Positions 9,143-18,391 of a DNA stretch of 64,000 bases are shown one piece after another (the first letter of the stretch is position 1; each line of letters opens with the position of its first letter). The position numbers were made by a program, and so were the translations under genes. Source of the DNA: Candidatus Gastranaerophilales bacterium (GTDB lineage: Bacteria; Cyanobacteriota; Vampirovibrionia; Gastranaerophilales; Gastranaerophilaceae). The notes below the pieces were generated by a model. The model made no database searches, was not told where the DNA came from, and saw only the letters and a list, made by a program, of their open reading frames with translations. Location: positions 1 through 64,000 of the forward strand of contig CALUTL010000009.1 of NCBI GenBank assembly GCA_944323655.1. Reading direction: 5' to 3'.

Positions 9143-9379
9143 ATGAACTTAAACATTTTTAAATATTTAATATTTATAACTATAATATCACTTTTTATGC
9201 CAGCATTTACATTTCCACTATTTATTAATAATTTTTGCATAACAGTTCTTTTTGTATTAATGTTTATGGCATTATTAAAATTTCGTACTACTAAGTTTTT
9301 ATTTTTATATTTTGATGGCTTAATCTTTTATATAGAAATACTGCTGTTTAATCTTGGGACGAATAAAATTAAGGTTTAA
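9143..9379 (+). CDS. Small hydrophobic membrane protein or gene remnant
   Basis: 78 residues, almost entirely two or three membrane-spanning stretches (FKYLIFITIISLFMPAFTFP, then CITVLFVLMFMALL). AGAGGG lies before the ATG. I recognise no family. Its opening resembles the N-terminus of Wzy-type or other multi-pass proteins, so it may be the start of a decayed membrane gene. It sits directly before a frameshifted acyltransferase, which supports decay. Confidence 0.4.
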   Translation: MNLNIFKYLIFITIISLFMPAFTFPLFINNFCITVLFVLMFMALLKFRTTKFLFLYFDGLIFYIEILLFNLGTNKIKV

Positions 9380-9403
9380 TTATATTTAGAAAGCTATTGG
9401 GTA

Positions 9404-10466
9404 ATGTTAGAAAATTTTAAAATAAGAAATGATATTTTTGATTGTGCAAAAGGGCTTGGTATTATTTTTGTTGTAATGGGTCATGCTTCAGCCTTTGGAC
9501 AAAATTTTTATACGAAATTTCACGTTCTATTTTTCTTCTTTTTTGCTGGATATATGTTTAATAATTATAAACTTATTGACTTTTATAATTTAAATTTATA
9601 TATAAAAAAAATATGGAAACGTTATGCATTTACTTATATTTTATGTAATATTATTTTTTTAATGTTTTTTATAAGTATAATTTAATTACGCAAGATTTAA
9701 GATATAGCAATATCCATTTTTTAAGTCTAGATGATTTTATAATAAATGTTTTTAAATATTTATTTTTAGTTTCTTCATCTCAACAACTCTGTGGAGCTAC
9801 ATGGTTTTTGCGAACATTATTTTTTGGATTATTTACATTGGGTTGCATAAGTTATATTAGTTTAAAAATAAAAAAAAATAATCCTTTTTTTATCTCATTA
9901 TTTTAATATTTATAAGTATTCTAACAATACATATAAAATCCCATTTTTTATTTATTTTTTTTACAGCTTTAAATGCTATATTAATGGGAAATATAATAAA
10001 AAATAGCAATTTTTTAGAAAAATATTTGAATAAAATTTTTAATAATACTCTATATTCTCTTATAGTTGCTTTTTTTTCGAGTATTATAATAATGAAAGCA
10101 GAAATAATTACATTTAAAAGTATTCAAAGTCTTTTATGGACGTTTTGGGGTACACTTTTTATTTTTTGCATATCTGTATTATTAAAGAAAAAAATTAAAA
10201 TTTTTTATAATTTAATTACATATATAGGACAGCATACTCTTTCTATATTATGTTTACATTTTTTAGCTTTTAAATTAGTTTCATACTTATATATAAAGCA
10301 TTTTTCTTTAAATATGAGATTATTAGGAAATTTTCCAATTATTTCAGATGGAATTACACCTTATTATATTTGTTTTTATGTTATTATCGGAATAGGAGTA
10401 CCTTTGTTATTGGAATTTTTATATAAATATTTAAATGATATACTAAAGAATAAAGAAAATGAATAA
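9404..10466 (+). pseudogene. Acyltransferase 3 family O-acetyltransferase, broken by two frameshifts
   Basis: Three reading frames together give one multi-pass acyltransferase-3 (OafA-like) protein. Frame A (9404-9685) has the start and the key His region (CAKGLGIIFVVMGHAS). Frame B (about 9679-9906) carries SQQLCGATWFLRTLFFG, the typical WFL segment. Frame C (about 9906-10466) carries the last membrane helices. Each change fits loss of one base in a homopolymer: T7 at 9654-9660 or T6 at 9665-9670, and A9 at 9870-9878 or T7 at 9885-9891. Adding one base at each restores an uninterrupted ~350-residue protein. The family acetylates surface glycans. Real decay, phase variation and sequencing error all remain possible. 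Confidence 0.7.
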
Positions 10467-10471
10467 TTGAA

Positions 10472-10624
10472 ATGAAAAAATTATTTGATATAGATTTATT
10501 AAGTATTAAGAGGTATAAAGTGAGTGTGTATATTTTTTTAATAAAAATGGGAGAAAGTATATCGTTTGTTAATCCAAATCTTAATGTTTTAATTATAAAG
10601 CAATTAAAAGAGGGAATTGTTTAA
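10472..10624 (+). CDS. Possible 50-residue protein
   Basis: An ATG at 10472 opens a 50-codon frame (MKKLFDIDLLSIKRY...) whose stop overlaps the start of the next gene. It has a hydrophobic middle and no recognised domain. The coupling suggests it could be translated, but no strong ribosome-binding site is visible and it may be a remnant of a decayed gene. Confidence 0.25.
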   Translation: MKKLFDIDLLSIKRYKVSVYIFLIKMGESISFVNPNLNVLIIKQLKEGIV

Positions 10625-12054
10625 TGACAAAATTTTTTCTTAAAAATTTGTATTATATTTCTTTTATTTTTACATTTTTACCAATGTTAGTTATTTTCAT
10701 TATTCCGAGAACAAATGCTAACTTTTTAGTTGCATCATTTTTTTGGATTTTATTATATATTTTAATTTTTATGAAAAAACCTTTAAGATTTATAAATTTT
10801 ATAAAAAAAATTTATAAATTAAAAATTTTTAAGTTTTATCTGTGGTTCTTGTTTTTTGGAATATTGACATCTATAGTACATTATTTTTGTGGATATTATA
10901 AAGCTCCATTTAGTTATTATTTTTTTAGATTTATAAATTATTATGAGACTTCACTTCTTGTATATTTTTTACCAGTTACAAGTATATATTTAAATATAAA
11001 ATTAAAAACATTAATAAAAATCTTTTATATTCTGATATATTTAATTTTATTAGGAGGAGCAATACAATTTTTTGCTATATTCTTTGATTTAAAACCTATA
11101 TATGATATATTTGAAATTTTAGCTAATTGGCGACAAATAAGAGCAATTGACACGTGTTTTGAAGCACGTAGAGTTTTTTCTGTATTTGATGAACCAGCTA
11201 GTTTAGCAAACTTTATTTACTTAATATTACCATTTATTTACGGTTTAGTTATATCAAAATTTAGATTATTTACAAATAATTTTTATAATATTTTTTATAA
11301 AAAAAGTGTTATGATATTATTATTTGCAGTTCTAATTTTTACTAAATCACCAATATATTTAATATTCACATTAATAGAATTTTTTATATTAACAATAGTT
11401 TATCAATATAAATTTATAAAAAGATATTTCAAGCAAATTATAATATTTATAATGTTATGTGCAATAATTATTATATTTGCATTCACTTCAATAAATTTAG
11501 AAGAAACTTATTTAAAAAGAATTTTTTCAGTTGTAAGTGCAATTAATAATATAAATAATATTATTTTTATAGAACCGAGTTTGGGCACACGTATCATTTC
11601 ATTTGCATTAAATTTAGAAACTTTTAAAGCAAATCCATTATTTGGAGTTGGAATATTTAATTCTGAAACTTTCGCAAATATAAGTTTTTCTAAGGTAAAT
11701 TTGTTTTTAACAAATGAAGTTTTAGAACGATATTATAATATGCAACACCCTTATGCCATAACACTGAACTCAAGCATATTTTTTACCACTTTAGCAGAAC
11801 TTGGCTTTGTTGGTGCTTATTTCTATTTTCAATTTTTTATTCAAAATCTAAAAGACTTATTTCTCATAAGAAAAAAATATTTCGAATTAGAACAAATCTT
11901 TATTAAAAGTTTATTTTATTCCTTTATTTCATTGTTTTTTATATCATTTTATACAACAATATTTTATAGACCATTAATTCCTTTTATGCTAGGTTTATCT
12001 TTAATGGTTATTTTTAGGTCAAAATTCTTAAAAGGAAATCAAAATGATAAATAA
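10624..12054 (+). CDS. Wzy-like O-antigen polymerase / ligase family membrane protein
   Basis: 476 residues with about 10-12 predicted membrane spans and a large loop around residues 320-390 (EPSLGTRIISFALNLETFKA, then NPLFGVGIFNSETFAN). The N-P-L-F-G-x-G pattern after a loop Arg is the usual mark of the O-antigen ligase/polymerase superfamily. Next to flippase and copolymerase genes it is most likely the Wzy polymerase that joins lipid-linked repeats on the outer face of the inner membrane. Wzy sequences diverge quickly, so the call rests on topology, motif and context. Confidence 0.75.
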   Translation: MTKFFLKNLYYISFIFTFLPMLVIFIIPRTNANFLVASFFWILLYILIFMKKPLRFINFIKKIYKLKIFKFYLWFLFFGILTSIVHYFCGYYKAPFSYYFFRFINYYETSLLVYFLPVTSIYLNIKLKTLIKIFYILIYLILLGGAIQFFAIFFDLKPIYDIFEILANWRQIRAIDTCFEARRVFSVFDEPASLANFIYLILPFIYGLVISKFRLFTNNFYNIFYKKSVMILLFAVLIFTKSPIYLIFTLIEFFILTIVYQYKFIKRYFKQIIIFIMLCAIIIIFAFTSINLEETYLKRIFSVVSAINNINNIIFIEPSLGTRIISFALNLETFKANPLFGVGIFNSETFANISFSKVNLFLTNEVLERYYNMQHPYAITLNSSIFFTTLAELGFVGAYFYFQFFIQNLKDLFLIRKKYFELEQIFIKSLFYSFISLFFISFYTTIFYRPLIPFMLGLSLMVIFRSKFLKGNQNDK

Positions 12055-13282
12055 AAAAATTTTAATAATTAATCAGTTTTTTTCATTTATTGGTGGTGCA
12101 GAAGTTGTTGCTTATAATCAATATAAAAATTTGCAAAATAAGAATTTAGAAGTATATTTTTGGTCTAGCAATAAACAACCGTATTTTGAAGAAGACTATA
12201 AATATATAGAATATTTTTGCGAAGAAAATTCTGGTATTAAAAACTATTTTAAAAATCCATATAAATATTTTTATAATAATGATGCAAAAATTAAATTACA
12301 AAAATTTATAAAAAAAATAAATCCTGATATAATTCATTTGCATAATTTTTTTGTACTAACTCCTTCTATATTAGATTGTTGTAAAAATATACCAACCGTA
12401 ATGACTGTTCATGATAGTAAGTTAATTTGTCCATCTGCGCAATTTTTAATAAAAAATAAAGATTTTTGTTCTGAACAATTATGTAAAAATGGGGAATTTT
12501 ATAATTGTATACTTAATAGATGTGTAAAAAATAAACTTGAGCCAAGTTTAAGACATACTATTTATGCATATAATTTATTAAAAAAAATAAAATATGTTGA
12601 TAAATTTATAACACCATCTTATGCGCTAAAAAATTTAATATTAAATGCAAATATCGGAATAAATCAACAAAAAATATCCGTAATAAATAATTTCCTGACT
12701 AATGAGGAATTAAAAATAAAACCTAATTATACAAATTTTGGATATTTTTTATACATAGGGCGTTTATCTCCTGAAAAAGGTGTACATTATTTATTAGAAG
12801 CAATGAAAGATTTACCAAAAACTATTAAACTAAAAATTGTAGGTGTTGGGCCTAATGAATATAATTTAAAACAATATGTAAAAGAAAATAATTTATTAAA
12901 TGTAGAATTTTTGGGATTTAAAAATAGGGAAGAAATTAAAGAATTATATCAGAATTGTATTTCTACAATTTTACCTTGTAATTGGTTTGAAATTTTTGGC
13001 ATGACAAATATTGAATCATTTATTAATGGAAAACCTGTTATTGCATCAAATATTGGAGGCATTCCGGAAATTGTTGAAGATAATATAAATGGATTATTAT
13101 TTGAGCCGGGAAATGTTGAACAATTAAAAGAATGCATTCTCAAATATTGGAATAATCCAAATTTAGTTATAGAACACGGTAAAAATGGTTACCAAAAAGC
13201 AATGACACAATATACTGAGGAAAAATATTATAATGAATTAATGAAAGTTTATGAGGATATATTAAATGCAACAAAAGTGTAG
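12044..13282 (+). CDS. Family 4 (GT-B) glycosyltransferase
   Basis: 412 residues, overlapping the polymerase gene by 11 bases. The N-terminal acceptor domain has the glycine loop FFSFIGGAEVVAYNQ and IIHLHNFFVLTPSILD, followed by a Cys-rich insert (residues ~125-165 with six Cys) seen in some GT4 enzymes. The donor domain has YIGRLSPEKGVHYLLEAM, GVGPNEYNLK, and EIFGMTNIESFINGKPVIAS. It probably extends the polysaccharide repeat. The substrate is unknown. Confidence 0.87.
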   Translation: MINKKILIINQFFSFIGGAEVVAYNQYKNLQNKNLEVYFWSSNKQPYFEEDYKYIEYFCEENSGIKNYFKNPYKYFYNNDAKIKLQKFIKKINPDIIHLHNFFVLTPSILDCCKNIPTVMTVHDSKLICPSAQFLIKNKDFCSEQLCKNGEFYNCILNRCVKNKLEPSLRHTIYAYNLLKKIKYVDKFITPSYALKNLILNANIGINQQKISVINNFLTNEELKIKPNYTNFGYFLYIGRLSPEKGVHYLLEAMKDLPKTIKLKIVGVGPNEYNLKQYVKENNLLNVEFLGFKNREEIKELYQNCISTILPCNWFEIFGMTNIESFINGKPVIASNIGGIPEIVEDNINGLLFEPGNVEQLKECILKYWNNPNLVIEHGKNGYQKAMTQYTEEKYYNELMKVYEDILNATKV

Positions 13283-14486
13283 TATCTTTAATTATGTTTG
13301 GAACTCAAATAATTATGGTGCAATTTTAACCGCATATGCATTGTCAGAGATATTAAAAAATGCTAATATTGAAGTTGTTAATGCTGATTGTAAAATAATA
13401 ACTTATTTGTTAAGCCAAACAAAAAATTTAACATTTTCTACTTTTAAAAAGAATAATTTATCATTAACTGAGAATCTTAATAACTTCTTGAAAACAAATA
13501 ATACAAATAAGTTTTCCGACATTTATATAACGGGTTCAGATCAAGTATTTAGAATTGCTGGACTTGGGGAACATTTATATCAGTATCTTTTAGATTTTGT
13601 AAATGCTGACAAGAAGAAAATTTCATTTTCTGCTAGTTTTGGGGTAAACAAAGAAAAATTTTTACAAGAAACTTCTCAAGATAAGATTGAACATATGAAA
13701 ACGTCCTTAAAATCCTTTGACTTTGTTTCTGTTCGTGAAAAATCTGGAGTAGAAATTTGTAGAGATTTATTTGATGTTAAAGCAGAATGGATTCTTGACC
13801 CAGTATTTATTCTAGATAGGGCTAAGTGGGATGAGTTAATAGAGAATGCTACAAAAGATTTTTCTAATAAAATTGTTAGTTATGTTTTAGATACAAATAA
13901 AGAATATAAAAAAGCACATAAATACTTCTCTAAAAAATATAATTTCGAAGTGATAGAATTAGCTAATTCAAATGTATCTATAGAAAATTGGCTAGCATCA
14001 ATAAAAAATTGTGAATTTTTAATCACGGATTCTTTCCATGGAATGTGCTTTGCTATAATTTTCAATAAACCATTTATATGCATTACTAATCAAAAACGTG
14101 GTGCTACAAGATTTGAATCAATTTTAGAAATGTTAAATATTAAAAATCAATGTATAAATAATATTAATGAAATCTACGAAAAAGACTGTATTTTCAAAGT
14201 AGATTATGATAGAGTTAATCAAAGAATTGCAGAAGAAGCTCAAAAGGGACTAGATTTTCTAAAAAAAGCTCTTGAAGCACCAGTTAGTAAAAAAGAAGAA
14301 AAAATCCAAGCTAAAATGAGATTTTTAGAAAATAAAATATACGAATTAGAAAAAGAAGCAACATTAAAATACCAAATAAAAAAGGAGTTATGGCATTTAT
14401 GGCTTATTATTTTTCATAAATATTTACCTAAACCAATAAAAAATATAATTAGATTTATGAGGATAAAGTATGCAAGTAGAAAATAA
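13266..14486 (+). CDS. Polysaccharide pyruvyl transferase family protein
   Basis: 406 residues. The start NYVWNSNNYGAILTAYALSE and the motifs ITGSDQVFR, SFSASFGV, SVREKSGVEICRDLF, ILDPVFILDRAKWDEL and FLITDSFHGMCFAIIF mark the CsaB/WcaK-like GT-B family that moves pyruvate from phosphoenolpyruvate onto glycan sugars as a ketal. Overlaps of 17 bases with both neighbours indicate translational coupling. A coiled, Lys/Glu-rich C-terminal tail (residues ~340-370) is extra. It is clearly related to the C-terminal half of the gene at 62386-64000. Pyruvylation would give an acidic glycan; some members may transfer other groups. Confidence 0.87.
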   Translation: MQQKCSIFNYVWNSNNYGAILTAYALSEILKNANIEVVNADCKIITYLLSQTKNLTFSTFKKNNLSLTENLNNFLKTNNTNKFSDIYITGSDQVFRIAGLGEHLYQYLLDFVNADKKKISFSASFGVNKEKFLQETSQDKIEHMKTSLKSFDFVSVREKSGVEICRDLFDVKAEWILDPVFILDRAKWDELIENATKDFSNKIVSYVLDTNKEYKKAHKYFSKKYNFEVIELANSNVSIENWLASIKNCEFLITDSFHGMCFAIIFNKPFICITNQKRGATRFESILEMLNIKNQCINNINEIYEKDCIFKVDYDRVNQRIAEEAQKGLDFLKKALEAPVSKKEEKIQAKMRFLENKIYELEKEATLKYQIKKELWHLWLIIFHKYLPKPIKNIIRFMRIKYASRK

Positions 14487-15651
14487 AACAAATTGTACAG
14501 GATGCGGAGCATGCTATAATGTATGTCCAGTAAATGCAATCACTCTGCAGGGTGATGAATATGGGTTTTATAAGCCAGTAATAGATGCAAATAAGTGTAT
14601 TAATTGTGGTTTGTGTGAAAAAACTTGTCCTTTAGATAACTATAAATCTAATAATGATGAGCCAAAAGCTTATGCTTTAATTAATAAAGATGAAACAACT
14701 CGTTCAAAGTGTGCATCAGGCGGAGCATTTGCAGCCTTTGCAAAATTAATTTTAGAACAAAATGGTATTGTATATGGTGTAATTTGGAATGATGAGATTG
14801 TTGCAGTACATTCAAGAGCTGAAAATATTGAGCAATTAGAGAAAATGTACTCTTCTAAGTATGTTCAAGCAAATACCCTAGATACTTTTAAACAAGCTAA
14901 AAAAGATTTAGAAGAAAAAAAATTGGTTTTATATTCAGGAACGCCTTGTCAAATAGCGGGACTCAAATCATATTTAAAAAAAGATTATGAAAATTTAATT
15001 ACAATAGATTTAGTTTGTCATGGAGTACCTTCTCCATTAGTTTTTGAAAAATATAAAAATGAATTTATGAAAAATTTTCCAACTAATGAAAAGCTTATCA
15101 ACATAAATTTTCGTTCTAAAGTTAAAGGTTGGTCGCCATCTTTAATTACTACTACTACTACTACTACTACTGTTACTAATATGCAGGCTTCAAAAGATGA
15201 TTATATGAATGCTTTTTTAAATAATTTAAGTATTAATTCATCTTGTTTAAATTGTGAATTTAATACTCTTCCTCGTGTTGCAGATTTATCTTTAGCTGAT
15301 TTTTGGGGAGTAGATGAATGTGATAAATCTTTGAATGATAATAAAGGGACTTCTATTATTCTCGTAAATAATGATAAAGGACAAAATTTATTGAATAAAA
15401 TAGAGGGAAATTGTAAACTCCAAGAAGTTCCTCTAGAGGTTGCAACAAAAAGAAACCCTAATATTTATTCATCATCTAAAGCTCACAAAAATAGAGAAAA
15501 ATTTTTAGAATATGTCTGTGTAAAAAATAAAACACTAAAATCTGGAGTACAAAAATATCTAAAAACTCCGTTTCATATTCTTATTTACAGATTATTACCA
15601 CAGTTTATGAAAGATTTTATAAAATATAAAATCATGAAAATGGAAAAATAA
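14470..15651 (+). CDS. F420-hydrogenase beta-subunit-like (FrhB/FdhB) iron-sulfur protein
   Basis: 393 residues. Two [4Fe-4S] ferredoxin motifs open the protein: C9, C12, C15, C19 and C43, C46, C49, C53. Next come CASGGAFAAFAKLIL and the C-terminal FrhB domain (YSGTPCQIAGLKSYL, LVCHGVPSPLVFEKY, LSLADFWG). Family members reduce flavin or F420-like substrates; in glycan loci they are often paired with pyruvyl transferases, with unknown reaction. A (TAC)n microsatellite codes for eight Thr near residue 230. It overlaps the pyruvyl transferase gene by 17 bases. Confidence 0.88.
   Translation: MQVENKTNCTGCGACYNVCPVNAITLQGDEYGFYKPVIDANKCINCGLCEKTCPLDNYKSNNDEPKAYALINKDETTRSKCASGGAFAAFAKLILEQNGIVYGVIWNDEIVAVHSRAENIEQLEKMYSSKYVQANTLDTFKQAKKDLEEKKLVLYSGTPCQIAGLKSYLKKDYENLITIDLVCHGVPSPLVFEKYKNEFMKNFPTNEKLININFRSKVKGWSPSLITTTTTTTTVTNMQASKDDYMNAFLNNLSINSSCLNCEFNTLPRVADLSLADFWGVDECDKSLNDNKGTSIILVNNDKGQNLLNKIEGNCKLQEVPLEVATKRNPNIYSSSKAHKNREKFLEYVCVKNKTLKSGVQKYLKTPFHILIYRLLPQFMKDFIKYKIMKMEK
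15147..15171 (+). repeat. (TAC)n trinucleotide microsatellite inside the FrhB-like gene
   Basis: About eight tandem TAC/ACT triplets encode a poly-Thr run. Gain or loss of units would keep the frame. The protein's paralogous domain at 63649-64000 has no such run in the visible part. Confidence 0.75.
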
Positions 15652-15652
15652 T

Positions 15653-16870
15653 ATGCTTAACAAAGTAAAGAACATTGTTTCAGATAACTTATATCCAATA
15701 TCTTTATATGCAAGACAAATTGCAGGAACTCTTGTATTGTTTATTATTGCACGATATTTGTCGGTATATGATTATGGATTATTTTCAAGTTACAAAAATA
15801 TTGCCTCTTTTTGTTTTATGTTTGCAAATTTAGGTTTTGCTGACTATATACTTGTATCTTCTAAAGCTAATGTCAAGGAAGTAAAGCTAAAAATTTCATT
15901 ATTTCTATTAAATGCTATTTTAGTATGTATTTTAACCGCGATATTTTCATCTTTTTTTAAATTAGACAGTCATTTATTATTTTATTTAGTTGTAATAAGA
16001 ACTTTCTTTGATGGAACTTTTTTTGCTTTAATTCTTCCATATTTCCAAGCTACAAAAACTTTTAATACTATTGCAAAAATTAATATTGTATATGCTATTT
16101 GTATTTCTTTAATTGCAATATTTTCATACATTTTTAAACTTTCACTATATAAATTTTTATTATTAAATATTTGTCTGGGATTAATTAATTTTATTCAATG
16201 TTCATATTTTGCAAAAATCAATTACCTTTTAGTATTTAATTATATAAAACGTTTTTGCAAAATAATTGATAGAAGTATTTTGGCTTATATTGGTGTTGCA
16301 ATAGCCTCTTTCCTATATGGTCAAATACCATCATTATATGTCTCAACATATCTACCAAAAGAACAAGCCGCACTTTATTTTTCAGCATTTACAATTGCAT
16401 CTGTAATTGGTCTACTAATTGCAGCACAAATTCAAAAAATGATGCCGGATTTGATTAATAACAGTATTGAAAACATAAAATTAATACTCAAAAAAAATTT
16501 AAAAATAATGTTGATTATCACAGGCGGATTATTTTTGTTTATGCTTTTATTCGGAAAACTCATTTTATTATTACTCTATGGACAAAATTATTACGGAAAC
16601 GCTTATCCAATACTTTTAATTCTAATGTTTGGAAATATTTGTGTCGCAGAAGCAGCCGTATATGGAGCATACATAACTGCTAGTGGAAATCAAAAAAGAA
16701 AAATTCCAATGCAACTAGAAGCAACTTCGTTAACAATTTTAGGATTAATAATATTACACAAATTTGGTATATATGGAGCTGCTTTTTCATTTTTATTTGC
16801 TGCAATTTATATCTCATATAGATATACAACTTTTACTTTAAAATTAATAAAAAATAATACAAATGGCTAG
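15653..16870 (+). CDS. Wzx-like lipid-linked repeat flippase (MOP/polysaccharide biosynthesis protein)
   Basis: 405 residues with about 12 hydrophobic helices spread over the whole length and charged short loops. The opening YARQIAGTLVLFIIARYLSV and YDYGLFSSYKNIASFCFMFA match the conserved first two helices of Wzx/RfbX flippases. The start is 2 bases after the FrhB-like gene. It would turn undecaprenyl-diphosphate-linked repeats to the outer face of the inner membrane for Wzy. It is somewhat shorter than the usual 420-480. Confidence 0.82.
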   Translation: MLNKVKNIVSDNLYPISLYARQIAGTLVLFIIARYLSVYDYGLFSSYKNIASFCFMFANLGFADYILVSSKANVKEVKLKISLFLLNAILVCILTAIFSSFFKLDSHLLFYLVVIRTFFDGTFFALILPYFQATKTFNTIAKINIVYAICISLIAIFSYIFKLSLYKFLLLNICLGLINFIQCSYFAKINYLLVFNYIKRFCKIIDRSILAYIGVAIASFLYGQIPSLYVSTYLPKEQAALYFSAFTIASVIGLLIAAQIQKMMPDLINNSIENIKLILKKNLKIMLIITGGLFLFMLLFGKLILLLLYGQNYYGNAYPILLILMFGNICVAEAAVYGAYITASGNQKRKIPMQLEATSLTILGLIILHKFGIYGAAFSFLFAAIYISYRYTTFTLKLIKNNTNG

Positions 16871-16875
16871 TATTC

Positions 16876-16904
16876 TTGCGTAGTTTACACTTTTAGCTTA
16901 CAAT
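16876..16904 (+). promoter_or_regulatory. Putative promoter of the copolymerase gene
   Basis: TTGCGT (16876-16881), a 17-base spacer and TACAAT (16899-16904) lie in the 55-base gap after the flippase gene, ahead of a strong AAGGAG ribosome-binding site. This would allow separate control of chain-length regulation. Confidence 0.5.
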
Positions 16905-16925
16905 TAACTTAAAAAGGAGAGATTA

Positions 16926-18278
16926 ATGGAAAATTATAATTATAATCAGGAACTAGACGAAGAATTAACGATTGATTTTAAGAAAATCTTTTTTGCACTT
17001 TGGAGCAGAAAATTTCTTATTTTAAAAGTTTTTTTATCAGTTCTTTTATTCTTTATTTTATTGACTTTTATTTCACCTAAAAAATATAAAGTCGATGCGG
17101 ATTTATATATTAACAAAGCTAATGGAACTAACATGATGGAAATAAACCCTTATGCTATTGAAGAATTAGGTGCAGGAGGCGGCATGGCTGCGCTTATGTC
17201 TGGGGGTGGAGGGTTAACTAATGAATTAGAGTTAATGCAATCACCACTGGTTATTGATAAAGTAATTAAAGAAAATGATTTACGATATAAAAAACTTTTT
17301 GGATTATTTTCTACGAAAAAAACAGGAGAATACTTATCCACTGAAAAATTTCTAAAGAAAAACATCTCTTTTGAAAATAAAAAAGGAACAAATGTTGTAA
17401 CTATTGAATACAAATCTAAAGATCCGGAACTAGCATATAATGTTGTAAGTTCTATAATTACGAATTACATAGAATTGCATAAAGAATTGCATAGTGAAAA
17501 ATCAAAATCTGATAAAAAGATTATTGAAAATCAATATAATATCGCTAAAAAATCTTTTGATGAAAAAGTAAAAAAAGCCGATGGACTTCCTGAACAAGCA
17601 CTTGCTATGTCAGGAAATATTTCTGCAATGTCAGCTTTTTCTCGCTCAGCTCAACAAGCGTTATCTAATCTAAAAGGTCAAGTAGTTGAGGGCGAAAAAG
17701 CTAAATTGGCTCTAACAGAGGAAGCTAGTAAAGTCGCATCATTATCTTCAAAATTAGAATGGGCGAAGATGGTTGAAGAAATGTCTGATTCTTCAAAAGT
17801 TTTAGTTTTAAAAGAGCCTCAAAAATTAAGAGATTTTGAATATGCTTCTCCTAAACTTTTAATAAATATATTATTAGGCATTGTCTTTGGTGCTATTGCA
17901 GCCTTGTTTGCTGTAATTTTTGCAGAAAATGCTGATAAAAAGCTAACCTATACAATGTTAGGAGATAATATTATTTATAATATAGATAATGATTTTTCAG
18001 ATTTAAAACTTTTGCTTTTAGCAAATCAAGACAAAAAAATTGCAACAGTATGTTTTGAAAATATTCCAGGCAACATAGAAGAACAACTAAAAGCTTATAG
18101 AAATTTATCACTTGTGAAAGCTGATATTTCAAATGAGTTCGTTCAAAGTGTAAAAAATTCTGATGAAATTCTTATTTTTGCAACGATAGGAAATACTAAT
18201 TCTAAATTTTATAAACAAATTAAGACTATGCTTACTGAAATGAATAAAAAAGTAGCACTAGAATGCTTGATTAAATAA
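16926..18278 (+). CDS. Wzz-like polysaccharide copolymerase / chain-length determinant
   Basis: 450 residues. A Wzz-type N-terminal domain (LTIDFKKIFFALWSRKFLIL) runs into the first membrane helix (~residues 32-50). A long periplasmic part with coiled-coil stretches follows, then a second helix (~308-330, LINILLGIVFGAIAALFAVI). A Gly-rich insert lies near residues 80-98. The cytoplasmic tail of ~115 residues resembles the fold position of a CpsD/BY-kinase domain, but no Walker A or Tyr cluster is present, so it is not a kinase. It would set glycan chain length with Wzy. Confidence 0.83.
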   Translation: MENYNYNQELDEELTIDFKKIFFALWSRKFLILKVFLSVLLFFILLTFISPKKYKVDADLYINKANGTNMMEINPYAIEELGAGGGMAALMSGGGGLTNELELMQSPLVIDKVIKENDLRYKKLFGLFSTKKTGEYLSTEKFLKKNISFENKKGTNVVTIEYKSKDPELAYNVVSSIITNYIELHKELHSEKSKSDKKIIENQYNIAKKSFDEKVKKADGLPEQALAMSGNISAMSAFSRSAQQALSNLKGQVVEGEKAKLALTEEASKVASLSSKLEWAKMVEEMSDSSKVLVLKEPQKLRDFEYASPKLLINILLGIVFGAIAALFAVIFAENADKKLTYTMLGDNIIYNIDNDFSDLKLLLLANQDKKIATVCFENIPGNIEEQLKAYRNLSLVKADISNEFVQSVKNSDEILIFATIGNTNSKFYKQIKTMLTEMNKKVALECLIK

Positions 18279-18305
18279 TTTTTACAATTTAATAAACTTA
18301 GATAA

Positions 18306-18355
18306 AATAATATAGTAGCTAAATTGATTTAATTTCATTTTGCTACTATATTATT
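18306..18355 (+). terminator. Large stem-loop ending the polysaccharide locus
   Basis: Perfect 14-bp inverted repeat (AATAATATAGTAGC with GCTACTATATTATT), 22-base loop, followed by a short T-rich stretch. It lies 28 bases after the copolymerase stop. Confidence 0.6.
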
Positions 18356-18391
18356 TTGTGTAAATACCTCAAATTGCGGAAGTAAAAATTT

